A DNA stretch of 64,000 nucleotides from Papaver somniferum (GCF_003573695.1 NC_039365.1:79681082-79745081), one strand, 5' to 3'; counted from the stretch's first letter, positions 42,840 through 54,919 are shown. Numbers and translations are program-made. Notes: generated by a model from the letters alone, not told the origin.

Positions 42840-43860
42840 CCAGGGGACTGGCCCACCGGCCGGCCGGTCGTGCCGTGGCCAGTCCCACGACCAATTTTAT
42901 ATTTTATCATATTTTTATTATTTTCCTTGATCACATGAAAATCTCTTCATTTGAGCAAATATCCTTCGTTTCATGAAAACTCCTTAAATTCATGAGATTT
43001 CCTTCGAGTCATGAAAAATAATATAAAATTAGGGAAACTCGTGGGACCGGGCCCTAGCCGGCCGGTTATGCCCTAGCCGGTCCCACACGCCTCTTACTTT
43101 ATTATTATTATTTTTTATGTTTCTCTCATCTCATGGAAACTCCCTGATTTCAACAAATTCCTTGGTTCCAACAAACCTCCTGCTTTTATGATATTTCCCT
43201 AAAATCATGAAAAATATTATGAAATTGGGAAAAGTGCCTTGGGACGATCTCTTTGGCCGGCCGGCCATGCCTTGGACATAGCCAGTCCCACACTTCATGA
43301 TTCCTTATTTTATTAATATTATTTCCATAATCTCATGGAAATTCCCTAACTTCGTGAAATTCCTCAGTTTCATGATATTTCCCTCACATCAGGGAAAATA
43401 CATAAAATTACATAAAACTGGGAAAGGTGCTGCGGGACTGAGCTTGCTAGTTGGTCGGCCATGCCCTAGCCGTGGTCGGTCCCACACCTTGCAATCTCCT
43501 ATTTTATTAATTGTTCTTCATCATCTCATGAAGATTCCCTAGTTTCAGGGAAACCCCGAATCCTTCATATTTTCTCAAAATGTTGCTCAAACGCGCATCA
43601 GAAAATATCGAAACTGTCAGGACTGAGACACGGACATTATGATGACATGGGAATGTCTCCTTGACCGACCAAGGCCGACCCTAGGGATTGCAAATAGCCG
43701 GTCCCACATGTTTTAATAATTTTGACCTAATTTGCTCAATTGCTCATATTGGGTCCAAACTCTTCTCAAACAACTGGGAGTTTGCTCAAACGACCATCAG
43801 CTGGTCCCACGGCCACCAAGAGTCGGTACCATGACCCCTTGGTCGGTCCCTCATCTCTCC
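42840..43860. repeat. degenerate tandem repeat of about 195 bp, five to six copies
   Basis: Each unit has a GC-rich core (GGGAC, GGCCGGCCGGTC or GGTCGGCCATGCC, CCTAGCCGGTCCCACA) at about 42842, 43043, 43239, 43433, 43660 and 43800. The cores are separated by AT-rich spacers with TTTATTATTATT and CATCTCATGGAAACTCCCT. The GGTCGGTCCC word also occurs in the T1-0 copy (18970-19060). Confidence 0.8.
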
Positions 43861-44701
43861 ATAATCAGGTTTTACTATCTAACGCTCACACGAGTATTAT
43901 TTTAATAAATGATTAAACCAGCATTTAATCATCCTTTCACCAACTAGTCTTCAGGAGACTTTGGTATTTTGCTCATCTGAGCATCTGGGCATTACATGGT
44001 CGATTTTTCATCCCATGTAGCCGGTCCCTCCTTCAATTTATTTTCAATAAATCATCAATTGATCAAAAATTAGGGTTTCGAATCCAAAGCTCTGCAAAAC
44101 ATAATTCTGAGCAGATTCAAATGCTAATAATTTTATGATGATCCCGTGATCAACACTTTTATTATTGTGCTCGGCCTAGCTTCCAGTATATTAAATTAAT
44201 ATTTTATTTTATCTGGCCCTGACACCAACAATTCATCAGACGAGCAACACTTGCTCAGACTAAGGAATATTGGTCCAACTATCAATATTCAACAATTCAA
44301 CAACATTTGCTCACCTTAAGTTATCAACATTTATTCGACAATATACTTTTGTCTTAGCAGACATGTTGAACATTTGGAAATCACGTTCGACTCAACAACA
44401 CAAGGACTCATCGTCTCATAAAGTCAGCAACTGACTCCACAATTACGAGATGTCAATCGTGTCACATGGTGAATATTAACTAGGGTTTTGGTCTAGCGGT
44501 CTACGACACGTGTGTTCATACACTCGATGAGAATGTGAGCAAGTCGTGCAATCAGTTGGAGGAGTTAGCAAAGTAGTGGGTGGAAAATTAACCAAGTCTC
44601 TGCACGATGAGCAACTGGTTTTGACACGATTTCCCACTTCCCCACTCTTTGACTCCAGCAACTGTCACACTTCATGGGATCAAGGTGTTTACAATTCCGG
44701 C

Positions 44702-44711
44702 AATATAAATA
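44702..44711 (+). promoter_or_regulatory. T1-B LTR TATA box
   Basis: AATATAAATA, about 430 bp before the LTR end. The T1-C copy has ACATAAATAG at 60652 in the corresponding place. Confidence 0.5.
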
Positions 44712-45133
44712 AGTCTCTGAATCATGATTGAGGGGACAAGATAATCTCTCGTTAAGCAGACAACACGAGATTAACAACTCAACGTCTGAGCAATTACTCT
44801 CAACAGAGAAAATTCAATCAATCAGAAATTATTTTATTTCTTCACGCAGAATACCCAACACACCTACAATCTTTGATCACCATTGATCCCACACATTTCT
44901 CAGCTTCTCTCCTACAGATCGACCCATCCTCTCTTGTGACCGAATTGACTCTGGAACGGCCATTGTATCGGTTTAGGCCGGAGTATTACAGATTGATCTC
45001 TCGAAATTAAAGCACTCCCTTCTTGCAGTGCATCTGTGTGAGGTTGAGCATTTTCTCGGTTCAAGGAGTCTCCTCCGCACGGTCGTCTCCTCAATTCTAT
45101 AAAAACCAGCAAATCATTTTCCCCCATCTACAG

Positions 45134-45152
45134 ATTAGTGACCACAGTGGGA
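45134..45152 (+). other. T1-B primer-binding site (putative)
   Basis: TTAGTGACCACAGTGGGAG follows the LTR end by a few bases. T1-C has TTGGTTACCACAACGAGAG at the same place (60995), and T2 has TTTGGTGACCACA. The tRNA was not identified. Confidence 0.55.
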
Positions 45153-45190
45153 GATCATTCTCTCGGTTGCAACTCACAATTTTATCAAAG

Positions 45191-46224
45191 ATGGTCAATT
45201 ATGGGGAGGTCTCAGAAACATCCAATCTCAATTTATTATCTCCCAGTACTGGCGAATTTCTTCCAATTACTACTAAACTTGGTTGGCCTGGTCAAGCTCC
45301 CACAGAGGCTATGAACACTCAAAACTTAACCACCATTGCTGATCTGATGAACATCCTAAACGTTGTAGTAACAAATCAAGCGAAAATTGTCAAGACACAG
45401 AACGAGGTGTTCGCCCTTTTGAAAGTTCTTACAGATCAGTTATCAAGGGAACCTACATATGATCTCTCTAAAAAGAATGCTGCTGAGAATCCTTCCTATG
45501 TTACCACTGGTGTTGATTTCTCTTCTAAGATCCATACCTCCACCAGCGACGACGAAGACAAAGTTCACACTCATACTAAGCGCAAAAGGCTCCACCAATC
45601 TAGCTTGGACGTTCGTGAAACCTCGGAACAATTCTCACGAATTTCTAAAGAGGATCCGTCTGTTTTGGCACGTTTCAATGAAGACTCTTACGATGAAGGT
45701 ATAATGTCATGTTATAAATCCCTTTTGGAGGATTTACATTCTCGGATCATAGCCAAAGCAACTGACCGATCGGCTGCTGCTCTACTCAACCAATCCGAGT
45801 CATTCTAGAATAAAGAAGTTTGCAAGGGTGTAAGAAAAACGTGTATTCTTCCAATCCGAAAAGCAACCTCCATCCTTCCATGAAAGTTATTGCTAAAGGA
45901 AGTAAAAGGAAAACCGAGGCACAACAGCACACGCATGCTTCTCCAGTTCAAAGAAAAAATAATCAAACCCGAAATACACAAATGTCGACTCAGCATCAAC
46001 AAAATGACCAGACAGACCCGGGCTTCCCTCTTCCCATTGAAAAAGTCGTCAAGTTGCTAGAAGTCTGGATCCAAGATGGTGAAATCAAATTTCCATACAT
46101 CAAGAAAAAGCCAACTGAAGAAGAAATTGAGAATCCTCGTTATTGTCGCTTTCATAGGTTCGTCAATCATTCAACAAGCGACTGCAAGGTTTTGAAGCGC
46201 ATCTTCAAGGAAAAGGTCGAATAA
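45191..46224 (+). pseudogene. T1-B gag
   Basis: ATG 45191 (MVNYGEVSETSNLNLL) opens a 205-codon frame to a TAG at 45806-45808. The rest is in another frame (45820-46224): a basic linker, then LPIEKVVKLLEVWIQDGEIK and YCRFHRFVNHSTSDCKVLKR, a CxFHxxxxHxTxxC knuckle as in Tat-lineage gag proteins. The N-terminus matches T1-C (MVDIRSGSVTSNLKHV), which fixes this start. The large capsid domain normally between these parts is short or missing. Confidence 0.75.
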
Positions 46225-46469
46225 GGAGAACTTAACCTGGGGACTGAAGGGGTGCACATGGATCCTCTCTCAGTCGGGACTTTCTCTCAATGAACAACCT
46301 GTCAAAGAAGCGGTTCATGGTCGAACATATATGTGAAACGTTCTATCCATCGAAGGAACAAAGGAAAGACATGTTCACAACACTGAATCACATTGTGCCA
46401 TGGAGGCAACTGTCCATCTCCGGAAATACTCCCTGGGCCTTCAACCACAGACAAGGAGATGCATGACCG

Positions 46470-46771
46470 TAGACTGCTTACCATAGTCGATCTCAAAGGA
46501 AACAAATTTGGAAGAACGTTGGTCCTCCATCAACATAATTCCACTGAAGACTTTTAGATCCGCAGGCATCACTCGAAAAGAAGCTACTCATGTTCTCATC
46601 TCAATCAAGAATCATGAAGGAATGCTCAGAGATGCTTATGGCCACATTACTTTCAAGATGAAAATAGGCTCAACCTAGAAAGAAGCCAAGTTTTTCATAG
46701 TCAAGGAAGATCCAGGATATGACATGATCCTCGGACGAACATGGATCCATGCCGAAAAATATGGCTACTGA
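46470..46771 (+). pseudogene. T1-B protease remnant
   Basis: Pieces in shifting frames read VDLKGNKFGRTL, SINIIPLKTFRSAGITRKEA-like sequence (with the active-site region damaged), ISIKNHEGMLRDAYGHITFK and FFIVKEDPGYDMILGRTWIH. The order and the MILGRTWIH end match the aspartic protease of Tat elements. The segment directly after it does not continue into RT. Confidence 0.65.
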
Positions 46772-47172
46772 CAAAACGTCTTTGGTTTCATATCTCTCCA
46801 ACGAAGAAGGTTCGGTCCAGGGGATTTGGTGAGCCCTCCGTCGTCAAAGAACTGGGAGGAAATTCTGATGAGGTTGAAACAAGAACCTAAAGAATGTGCG
46901 TCGATATTTCTCAAAATATTCTGCACTCAGGCAAGTCTCATTCCTTCTATGTCCATATCATATATTCTCTTACATGCTCTCCTAGCATGGGGAATCAATT
47001 CTGCTAACAACTCAGCCGTTGCAAGACATCATGAATGGATATCTTCACCAATATTTTACCAAGTGGTCGCACTTCTTCGAATCGAGCATATCACTGGAAT
47101 GTTCATTTTAGAGACGATATGCAGTCATGACAAGTAATGTATTGGATGTACTCATGTTCCGCATTCAGGAAT
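46772..47172 (+). mobile_element. T1-B deletion zone between protease and integrase
   Basis: RT, both RNase H domains and the integrase core are missing: only about 400 bp separate protease and integrase tail. The 103-codon frame 46826-47137 within it shows no pol motif. Confidence 0.6.
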
Positions 47173-47305
47173 GTCCACTACCGAATTATGCAAAAGTGAT
47201 GACGCCTGTACGAGTATGGAATCTCACGCGTTGGAGGACTAGTGAAGCAAAATCCGAACAGAAGATATTCCGGGCCAAGATGATCATGCCTAAGACGTTC
47301 TCTTA
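47173..47305 (+). pseudogene. T1-B integrase C-terminal remnant
   Basis: Reads PLPNYAKVMTPVRVWNL, then KSEQKIFRAKMIMPKTFS and a stop, homologous to bases 10-100 of the window. The EGPF...YKL part seen in T1-0 is deleted. Confidence 0.65.
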
Positions 47306-50174
47306 AGGGATATGATGCTTTGAACCTCAAGCATCTGAAGTTTGAAGCAGGATTTTCTTAATTTATTCGTGGTTTGATCAATCCCTCGAAAACATATACA
47401 ATACTTGCATTCAGTAATTGAATCTCTTTCAGCAATCAACATCAGTTCATTTAAATGAAAATCTTTATCAAACCAAAAGAAAATGCCTACCACTGTAAAT
47501 CGCCTACTTTTCCAAGTCCAACTGAAAATCAAAAGCCGCTCATCTCTCGGTGCCTTATTCTTAGAAGCCGTCAAATTGTACTCCCAATCAAATAGTACAT
47601 CTGACATCTCTAACTTCAACACGAGTATTATTAACGGCACACTGATTCAACACCAAGACGATCAGCATAGCTGAACTACAATTGATAAGTCTTCACTATC
47701 CCATGAAAATACTTCTGAAGCATATGCAACGTCATTAATCCACGGATGGCACAAACTCCTTCAACATATATTTTTTGTTAAGCAGATGAACACCTCTGGG
47801 ATGCACTTGGGGACTTGATCTTGTTGAAAATATCAATTCAGATCAATTTCAATAAATTTTATCCACATAACAAGTCACTGCAACCTGATGTGATCCCATG
47901 AAACTTCATCAACGGGACCTCTCTACATCAACAATCTGGCACGCCCAAAGAACTTTTTCTTCTCACATCCGGAATGAAGACTGCCGCTGTTATCTACCAC
48001 AAGAACATCGATTTCCCTGACGAAGCCACTTTACAGTAAAGTCATATTCAAGAGAATTTGGGTTGAAATCCTAGTACACCTTCATCTTAGGAATGCTCAA
48101 CTCACCAATTAGTTCGTGCATGTAAAAGCTCACTGGATGGAGGAGCAAAGACTATGTCGATAATCTAGCCTTTTTCGGTCTCTCGAGCAACTCCAACCAT
48201 AGTATCGGCATCAACAAGGATGTGTGAAGGAATTCTATTCATGGTCTCAGCATCAACAAGAATTTCTGGAGAAAATTCAATTGTGATCTCAGCACCAATA
48301 ATAATCTCAGGCGCAACATCCGTCTTCATCAACTATCCATTCTCTGAAGTGTTACTCGATGGATCGGACTTCTCCAAGCACTAATGATTCATATCAAGAT
48401 GTGTAGACATGAAAACATGTTAGCATGGAAGTCTTCCAAAAGCTTGCACGACGGATGGGCACAAACCAAAGTCTTCTACAAGATGTTCTCATCACCTCTA
48501 CAAATGAGATACAACACACTTCAGGCCATGGGTTTAGAAAAACGTACCAATGGGTGAGAAATGGTACAATTATTTTGAACAAAAGATGTTTGTCTATGTA
48601 TCTTCTACAACATACCAAAAGGGAGCATCAATCAGATATACGAGATGAAATACATGGCCTTTACCGTCAGGTATACGAAATCTGAAAAATTTATACGGGA
48701 TTACAAATTACAAATGTGCACGCTTCGTTGTCTGACCTCCATAACTCCAAATTGAGTGATTCTTGTCTCATGAGATAACTCAGTCTCTTATCTTCAAAAT
48801 TTGGGGTAAATCATCAAATTCCGACGTTATATGAGGTTCCTGCAGCTTCCAGAACATACAATATGCAAGCAGCAATTCTTAGACGAGATTCATAACTTCC
48901 ACAGTCGATCGGTGTCCATCAGGTATTTCCACTAAGTCCTTCACCAAGGTACATTAAACTTCGACCACCTAGGTATTTACATCAATTTTTCTACCTGGGT
49001 CCTCTATCCAAGTCTTTCCAGAAGAAGAGAAACCAAAAAGAATAGATTTAACAATATACTGGGGATTGACAGTCCACTGATCATGATGGTCAGTTTCACA
49101 GTCCGAGACCCGTGACACCAGACTCTCATGTGCTAATCATTCATCAAAGGACATGTAACCATGGTCATTACATCACCCCCTCTTGAGAGCAACCTCAGTT
49201 ATGGTCCCGTAACCAGGGTTTCAGAAGTGATGTTTCTACGACTGACAGAAACAAGATGGCATTGCAAGCACCATGCTCATGTATAAATCAAGGGGTCCTG
49301 ATCTCAATTGAATCAATGGCATTAAAATCCTTCACCAATCGTTCCAGACACAAGCGAATGGTCTAAAGACACAACATGAGTATTCTACAACAAGCTCGCC
49401 TGAGATGATTTTACACTGTCACGCACAAAGAAGCTAGCTGGGATAAATTTGTGAAGAATATAGGGATGGATAATATACCATTATCTTCATATGGATGTCC
49501 TTTACAACATATCCAAAGTTTATGGAAATTGGAGAAACGAGCAAAAAGATGTGGCCAAAACATTGGACTACATACCAGCTGAAAAGTTTCTGGAAGTCTC
49601 CTGGAAGTTTACTGTTTCGTCAATTTAGGCCGTTAAACATGCTCAAAAGCCTAAAATCTTCTTTTAAAAGGTTGGAAATTTTCTGACGATGAAGAAACAT
49701 GGGTAGATCACGAAAATCCGACATCAGACGAATATTCTACAGCATTTTCAATAAAGACCTGACTTCTGAATTTTTTGATGACGAATTATGACGAAATCCT
49801 TCATTCATCTACATCTGAATCAGAAGATACGCCTCCCGCGCGAGATCAGACTTCATCTTCAGCCGCTAGTCTCATTTGCTGAAGCTGGCGACGCTTTGCT
49901 GATAAGCTGCAAGCCTTTCATCTTCAACTTTCCTTTTCAATAATAACTCATCTCGTCCCTGCTTGTCTTCTGCATCCGCTAAGGCTAAGAAAGCGTTGAT
50001 TCCACCACGGACGACTCCTAGATGATAGAGAGACATACAATGCATTAGCTTTCCAGCGTCTCTGAAAGGTTAACTCACCTCGGCATGAACATCTGCAGAA
50101 GTCTTCATCTTTGACTTGATATTTCTGGAGCGTTCCCCGTAAGGGCCAGAAGAGTGGTTGTAACCAGAAGTTGC
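47306..50174 (+). mobile_element. T1-B 3' noncoding region
   Basis: 47380-47640 aligns with 350-830 of T1-0. The rest is AT-rich with short frames only. A TCACCCCCTCTTGAG word at 49170 resembles the LARD-1 polypurine tract but has no matching LTR around it. The antisense ORF pieces are listed separately. The 3' LTR is not found before the copia fragment at 50185. Confidence 0.5.
47480..50174 (-). pseudogene. antisense ORF of T1-B, in pieces
   Basis: On the minus strand the piece 50174-50085 reads SGYNHSSGPYGERSRNIKSK ending in ADVHAE directly before GTGAGT. After an AG at about 50023 the sequence reads RGGINAFLALADAEDKQGRD and LLLKRKVEDERLAAYQQSV (to about 49880), a charged helical segment. 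A further piece at 47640-47560 reads SDVLFDWEYNLTASKNKAPR, matching the LFYWEFNLENSE motif antisense in T1-0. This supports a once-continuous antisense gene, possibly spliced. Frames across the junctions do not join cleanly. Confidence 0.4.
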
Positions 50175-50184
50175 TTCAGCTCAA

Positions 50185-51898
50185 TTAAAGACTATAAACC
50201 AATCTGCCTCCCACAGATAAGCCTATATGTGATTTCTGTTTTGATCAAAAGATCAAGGTGATATAGGAAATCGTTTGAAATATACAAAGTCTAGCAAACC
50301 TCAAAATCCGGTACGTATAACTCCCGAAAAGCAACCTAGATTATTATTCACCTCACAAGTAAAGCCTACTCCGATTTCAACAAAGAATCGGTATAGAGGA
50401 ATATACTTGTGGAACCAGAAAGTCTAAGACGAATAAACTTTGTGATTTTTATCTATCTTGCCTGATCGGAGTGAGACTCAGTAATCAATAGCAAGATCAA
50501 GATACACGAACTATCAAGATAAAGATAGTCGGATCTGGCTTCACAAATCCCTAAGCGAATTCTTTTTAGTCGCTAAACCTAAAAAGGTTTAAAGGATAGA
50601 ACGACTATAGTTTACAACTAGGACACACAAGAAAATTGTCGGGGATTCGAAGATCCCAGTTGCTTGAGGTTTTCCTTTTATAGACTTTTAAAGTCAAAGG
50701 TTGCTTTAGGTTTAAGCTAAGGAATCTTTGGAATCAAACAATCAATATCCACCGTTAGATGAATCTTTGATTTGAGATTACCACAACAAAATATATACTC
50801 TGGTTAGGATAAACCATAAACGAACTGCGTATAATGACTTGTTCATGAAAGGTTAGCCGAAACTAGTTAGGCGAACTATAAGCTTAACCATTTTTATATA
50901 AGACTTTAAAACTTTAATCTTGAGTCACAACCATAGGTTATAATGTGATCAAATATGTCAAGATGTGTTTTTAGAATGTTGTTCAAATGTCGATTATCTT
51001 ATAGAAATAATTTTGATGCATCTGAAAATATTCGACTGGGTAAGTACGTATACTTGGTACGTGTACTTACTTTCCAGTTTGTGAGTTATTTTGTCATGGT
51101 ACGTGTACTGGGTTTGTATACCCTTAAAAAAAAACAAGTTCAGGAGTCTACAGACTTTCTCGGTATGCATACTAGGTATATGTACCATCCTGAGTTGACG
51201 AGTCAACATTTTTTTTTTGGGCTTGCATACTCGGTATGTGTACCAAAAGTCGTTGCCGAACTATAGCTACACGGTACGTATACTGGGTACATGTACTGTG
51301 GCTCCGTACATATAACAGTTACGCCAGTATGTAAGCTGGTACGTGTACTATCTTGTATCCAGATTTACAGTAGTTTTATATCTCTCTAATAATCAATTTG
51401 AAACATTCCTGAATAACATCAATGACACATATCAATGTTCCAGGCTATTTTCAAATGATTAACTTGAATCACGATTTAGGTCATAAAAAATAAATTGTTT
51501 TCAACCAAATTCATCAAGTTTTGAACAAATTTCCTTAAGCTTAGTCAACATATTTTGAGAATAATTAGCAAGATAAACTTGACTCGAAATTTTTGTTGTG
51601 CATGTAAACTCCACTTTAGTCATGCGACATAGTCTCAGAGATAGAAAGGTGAAAACTTGAGTAATAGGTGGTTCAGTCTTCACTTACCTTTTGTTGATGA
51701 AGTTCTCCAAAGGCTTTGATTGATCTTCGCCTTCAAATGGTAGAACGCAATGATGTCTGGTACTCAACTACACACTTTTATCCTAATCCAAAACTTAACT
51801 AAATGTAGACTAGAAATCAAGACATAGTTTTGATCAACTAAATTTGATAACAAGCTTGATATAGTAACACTTACGAGGAATCAAGTAGTGGAAAGCAA
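50185..51898 (-). mobile_element. truncated copia LTR
   Basis: Same family and orientation as the solo LTR at 22383-24832 but missing about 650 bp of the LTR 3' part. Shared landmarks: CTGCCTCCCACAGATAAGCC, GATCAAGGTGATATAGG, TATTATTCACCTCAC, then GTACGTGTACT-type repeats (51040-51345). The right end (...GATATAGTAACACTTACGAG, AAAGCA at 51898) matches the LTR start. The left limit is approximate. Confidence 0.75.
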
Positions 51899-51964
51899 AG
51901 TGACTCGTATTTTTTTGGCGTATCCGTAGATGATCAAGTTGGCCCAATGCTTCTATCAATTTTT

Positions 51965-52390
51965 TTAATAGATTGTATATACAAGACAAACAAGTACAAT
52001 ATGCCGTTGTTAAATATTGCTTGCCACACTTACGATAAGCAAACTTTCACGGTGGCATGGGGATTTATGGATCAGGAGAATGGTGTGAGTTTTATTTGGA
52101 TGTTTAAAGGAGATATACCGTGGTGATCAAACTTTGATGATCGTGGTAACAAATGATACACCATTTGGGATGAATCGTTTAAGGATTGAAGCATTGTTTT
52201 ATTCAACCATAACAACATACAGTATATCGGTCTTAGGCTACGCGAAGATTTTTCATTACCACCGCTGTGTAAATTTTATGAGGATGCAGAGCTCACTAAG
52301 GAATGACTGAAAATATACGAGCCCAACATGAAGCGCCGGGAAAAATTGGTCGGGCCGGATCAAATCAAGGGTCTCCAAGTGTAGGAATAA
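51965..52390 (+). pseudogene. MULE/FAR1-like transposase fragment
   Basis: The frame reads LIDCIYKTNKYNMPLLNIAC, then TFTVAWGFMDQENGVSFIWM to a stop near 52124. After a shift, QTLMIVVTND and a few more degraded segments follow. The pattern D-x-T/I-Y-K-T-N-x-Y-x-M-P-L and F-x-V-A-x-x-F ... W is the start of the catalytic core of Mutator-like transposases. Only the first catalytic Asp region is recognisable. Confidence 0.6.
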
Positions 52391-52944
52391 GTATTTGATT
52401 TTTGTTAAGAACGTGAACTATCAGATGCTTATATTTTGTCGCTTACGTATATTGTATATTGCAAATTGAACCAAGCTTAATAAATAAAAGTGATTTGTCT
52501 TTTTTGGTTATGTTAAATTCATGAAATTTATACGATAATCGGTTTACTTATATGTTATTAAAGTTCGATTCTGAAGCTAGTATTCTTGCAGCTTTTTCAT
52601 AATCGGTTTGTATGTCATGAACTATAAACCGATTCTGAATTCAAATACGAATCGACTACGTTGATGTCCCTATAAACTGATTCTGAAAAAATCCTGCCTG
52701 AGAATTTATTCGGAATTGGTTTATATTTTTGAAAATGTAATCCGAATTCGGATGAAATAAGTTACAGGAAAATAGACAACTTTTAATTCTACAGTTAAAC
52801 TACATTTAATCTAACATGCCCCACTTGTGGTCTATTCCCACTTTGCATAAACTCTTAAATTTCAAACTTAGTACATTGCGATGATAAACTTGCATGGTAC
52901 TAGACTTGCACATTGATCTTGTAACTGCACAAAATAAAATTTCT
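52391..52944. other. intergenic with dispersed ATAATCGGTTT words
   Basis: AT-rich; several copies of ATAATCGGTTTGTAT or its complement (see the repeat entry). No gene. Confidence 0.4.
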
Positions 52945-54365
52945 TTATTTCTTAGGGCGAGATTCAACTATCAATGCGGCTTCGAAATGATAAAACTTCT
53001 CTCCTCTCCATTTGGTATAAGCATCATGTGCCCCAAACTTGTCTCCTTTGTGCCTAGAGAGAAACTCGTTGTACTTATAACATAGTTTCTTAACGTGAAT
53101 AGTCCTTGAACAAACATGGTTTGGCTCATAACTATGGCATGGTTTCTTGTAGTTACTGTTCATATTTGGAACGAAAGGACCAGTTGTAACTTGGAGCCAA
53201 AATATACTCTTATGACGATGTTCTTCGGGAAGATCCTTAACAATGTAATAATTTTTAACCCATTCAGTTTCTTCCTCAACATCCTTTAACCTATGCATTT
53301 GTTAGAATTGGACTTGACCTTGTTTGTTTGCCTTGAGTACGTCTTCTTCTTCCATCGCAACATTTGACGATGTCGTGGTAGTTCAAATGAATGAAGTAGT
53401 TAATGATAATGGAGTAGTTCGTTTGCATCTTCTAAGTATGTGTCAAATAAATTAGTAGTTGATGATGATGGATTTGACATCTTTGAATGAAAAAAATGAA
53501 TAATGAAGAAAGATTTATATGAATAAAGTAGTGTATGATAGAGAATATGCTATCATCTGTATATACACAAGGGACCAACAACTATAATTTCAAAAAAAAT
53601 AAAAAAAATAGTCGTTTGCGGCAAAAATCGGAGTATATGTAGGCATGTATAATCTGATTGTGAACTTAGAATTCTTGGAAACAACTACCTTATCATAATC
53701 GGTTTGTATATGAGGCAAATAAAGAACGATTGTGTCTTAAAAAAATCCAGAAAAGTGGGCATTACATCAACCCATAATCAGTTTATAGATAATCATGAAC
53801 AATAAAGTTGACACAAAACTAATTCATTAAACCAAATCATGTTTTATGAAAACAAACTAATTTTTAACCAGTAATAAGAAAACTAGCTACACGTATTTTT
53901 GGAAATCATATCAAAATAAAAGAATAAAATCATATGAAAAACTATATGTTTCTCCCTAAGGGACAGGTTGCTAGATCTCTATAGAAAGAGAAAATCTTCT
54001 CTTTTATATGTTTCTCCCAAAAGGATACTTTCTGACACCTCAAATTAGGTCAAGTATTCTCAAAGTCCATCTCTAGGTGGTCCACCAAGCTCAAGTGTCA
54101 AAATAACTTCTCTGGTATTTTGGATCAAAATTGGTAGCTGAAAACTGCAGGAATCCAGCCGAAAAAGTGCCGGAAAACACCCAAGGTGACCGGGAAAGTC
54201 AAGTCAGTCACCGGTCAATGTCAACTGGTCAAGTCAGACCAGTGAGTCAACTCATCCAGGTTAGGTTGAGTCAAAGAGCTAGTCATCTAACCAACTGATT
54301 TGCTTAGGCCTTCAGTTCTTTGCACCATCATGGTGCAACACAGTTCCATAATCGGTTCATGCTCA
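52530..54365. repeat. dispersed ATAATCGGTTTRTA motif
   Basis: Seen near 52540, 52600, 53695, 53770 (one mismatch) and 54340 on the + strand, and as AAACCGATTCTG or AAACTGATTCTG near 52625 and 52673. It surrounds the small ORF at 52945-53354 on both sides. Confidence 0.5.
52945..53354 (-). CDS. hypothetical protein, possibly broken
   Basis: The minus-strand frame from ATG 53296-53298 gives 117 residues (MHRLKDVEEETEWVKNYY, KDLPEEHRHKSIFWLQVTTG, ending FEAALIVESRPKK). An upstream ATG at 53352-53354 (MEEEDVLKANKQGQ) is in the same frame but separated by one stop at about 53302. The composition is protein-like, with Cys/His/Tyr-rich middle segments (KKPCHSYEPNHVC), but I recognise no family. It sits between a MULE-like fragment and a LINE fragment and may belong to a transposon. 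Confidence 0.35.
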
Positions 54366-54919
54366 TGCCATAATTTGTTCAAAATCCCAGCCACCAAAGC
54401 TTGAGCTATAACTTCCATGTACACAACTCCTGTATTCATCCATCATTCCTGAATTAATAAGGGTTTCAATTGCAACAGTCATTCCTTCTTAACCCATCAG
54501 CAAACATCTAAAACCTTGTGAGGGTACTAAACACGGTATCTTCATATGAAATAATTTTAAAAAATAAATCAATTTGAAGAAAACTTTTCAAAATCACATA
54601 TTAAACTATGAGCCAAATTTAATTTCATTATCGGCCTGCCTTTCTTAACAACCCAAAGTGATTCGGCCGAAAAATTTATGCAAATTGTTATATTTCTCAT
54701 GAACCACGTACGCGACATATCAAAACGAAACCATAATATATAATAACAAATATATAATTAACAAGCCACACTTTATGTGTTTTGTACGCATTGGATTAGG
54801 AACTTGTATAAATAAGTTTGCGAAAGAAAAAGAACAAATAAGGTAGAAAATAAATTTAAAATGTGATAAAAGAAGGTTACACAAAATTTTGAAACTTTAA
54901 GCATATTTATTTATTTTTA
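53355..54919. other. intergenic, no gene seen
   Basis: AT-rich. 54060-54310 is GC-richer, with GGTCAAGTCAG and CCGGTCAATG words that suggest an eroded retrotransposon LTR, but no ends could be set. Confidence 0.35.

Larger units (their letters stand above)
42048..45132 (+). mobile_element. T1-B 5' LTR region
   Basis: The right end ...CATCTACA at 45132 is firm: it precedes the primer-site word and gag, and matches the end of T1-0 at 20440. The left end is uncertain. If the LTR is long (about 3 kb, perhaps from TGATCCAG at 42069) the tandem arrays at 42255-43860 are part of it. If short, it starts TATTAACTAGGG at 44474 after a G-rich tract, and the rest is 3' noncoding DNA of a tandem partner. 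The long model better explains why T1-B and T1-C show both the upstream region and a downstream gag. GCAATATAAATAAGTC at 44700 is a good TATA box. Confidence 0.65.

Noticed and set aside
45023..45190. extended start of the T1-B gag frame upstream of 45191
   Set aside because: The extra codons cross the LTR end and the primer site. The T1-C copy shares the ATG at the 45191 position.
49080..49300. possible left LTR end and polypurine tract of another LARD-1 relative
   Set aside because: Only TCACCCCCTCTTGAG matches; neither the LTR body nor a hairpin could be aligned.
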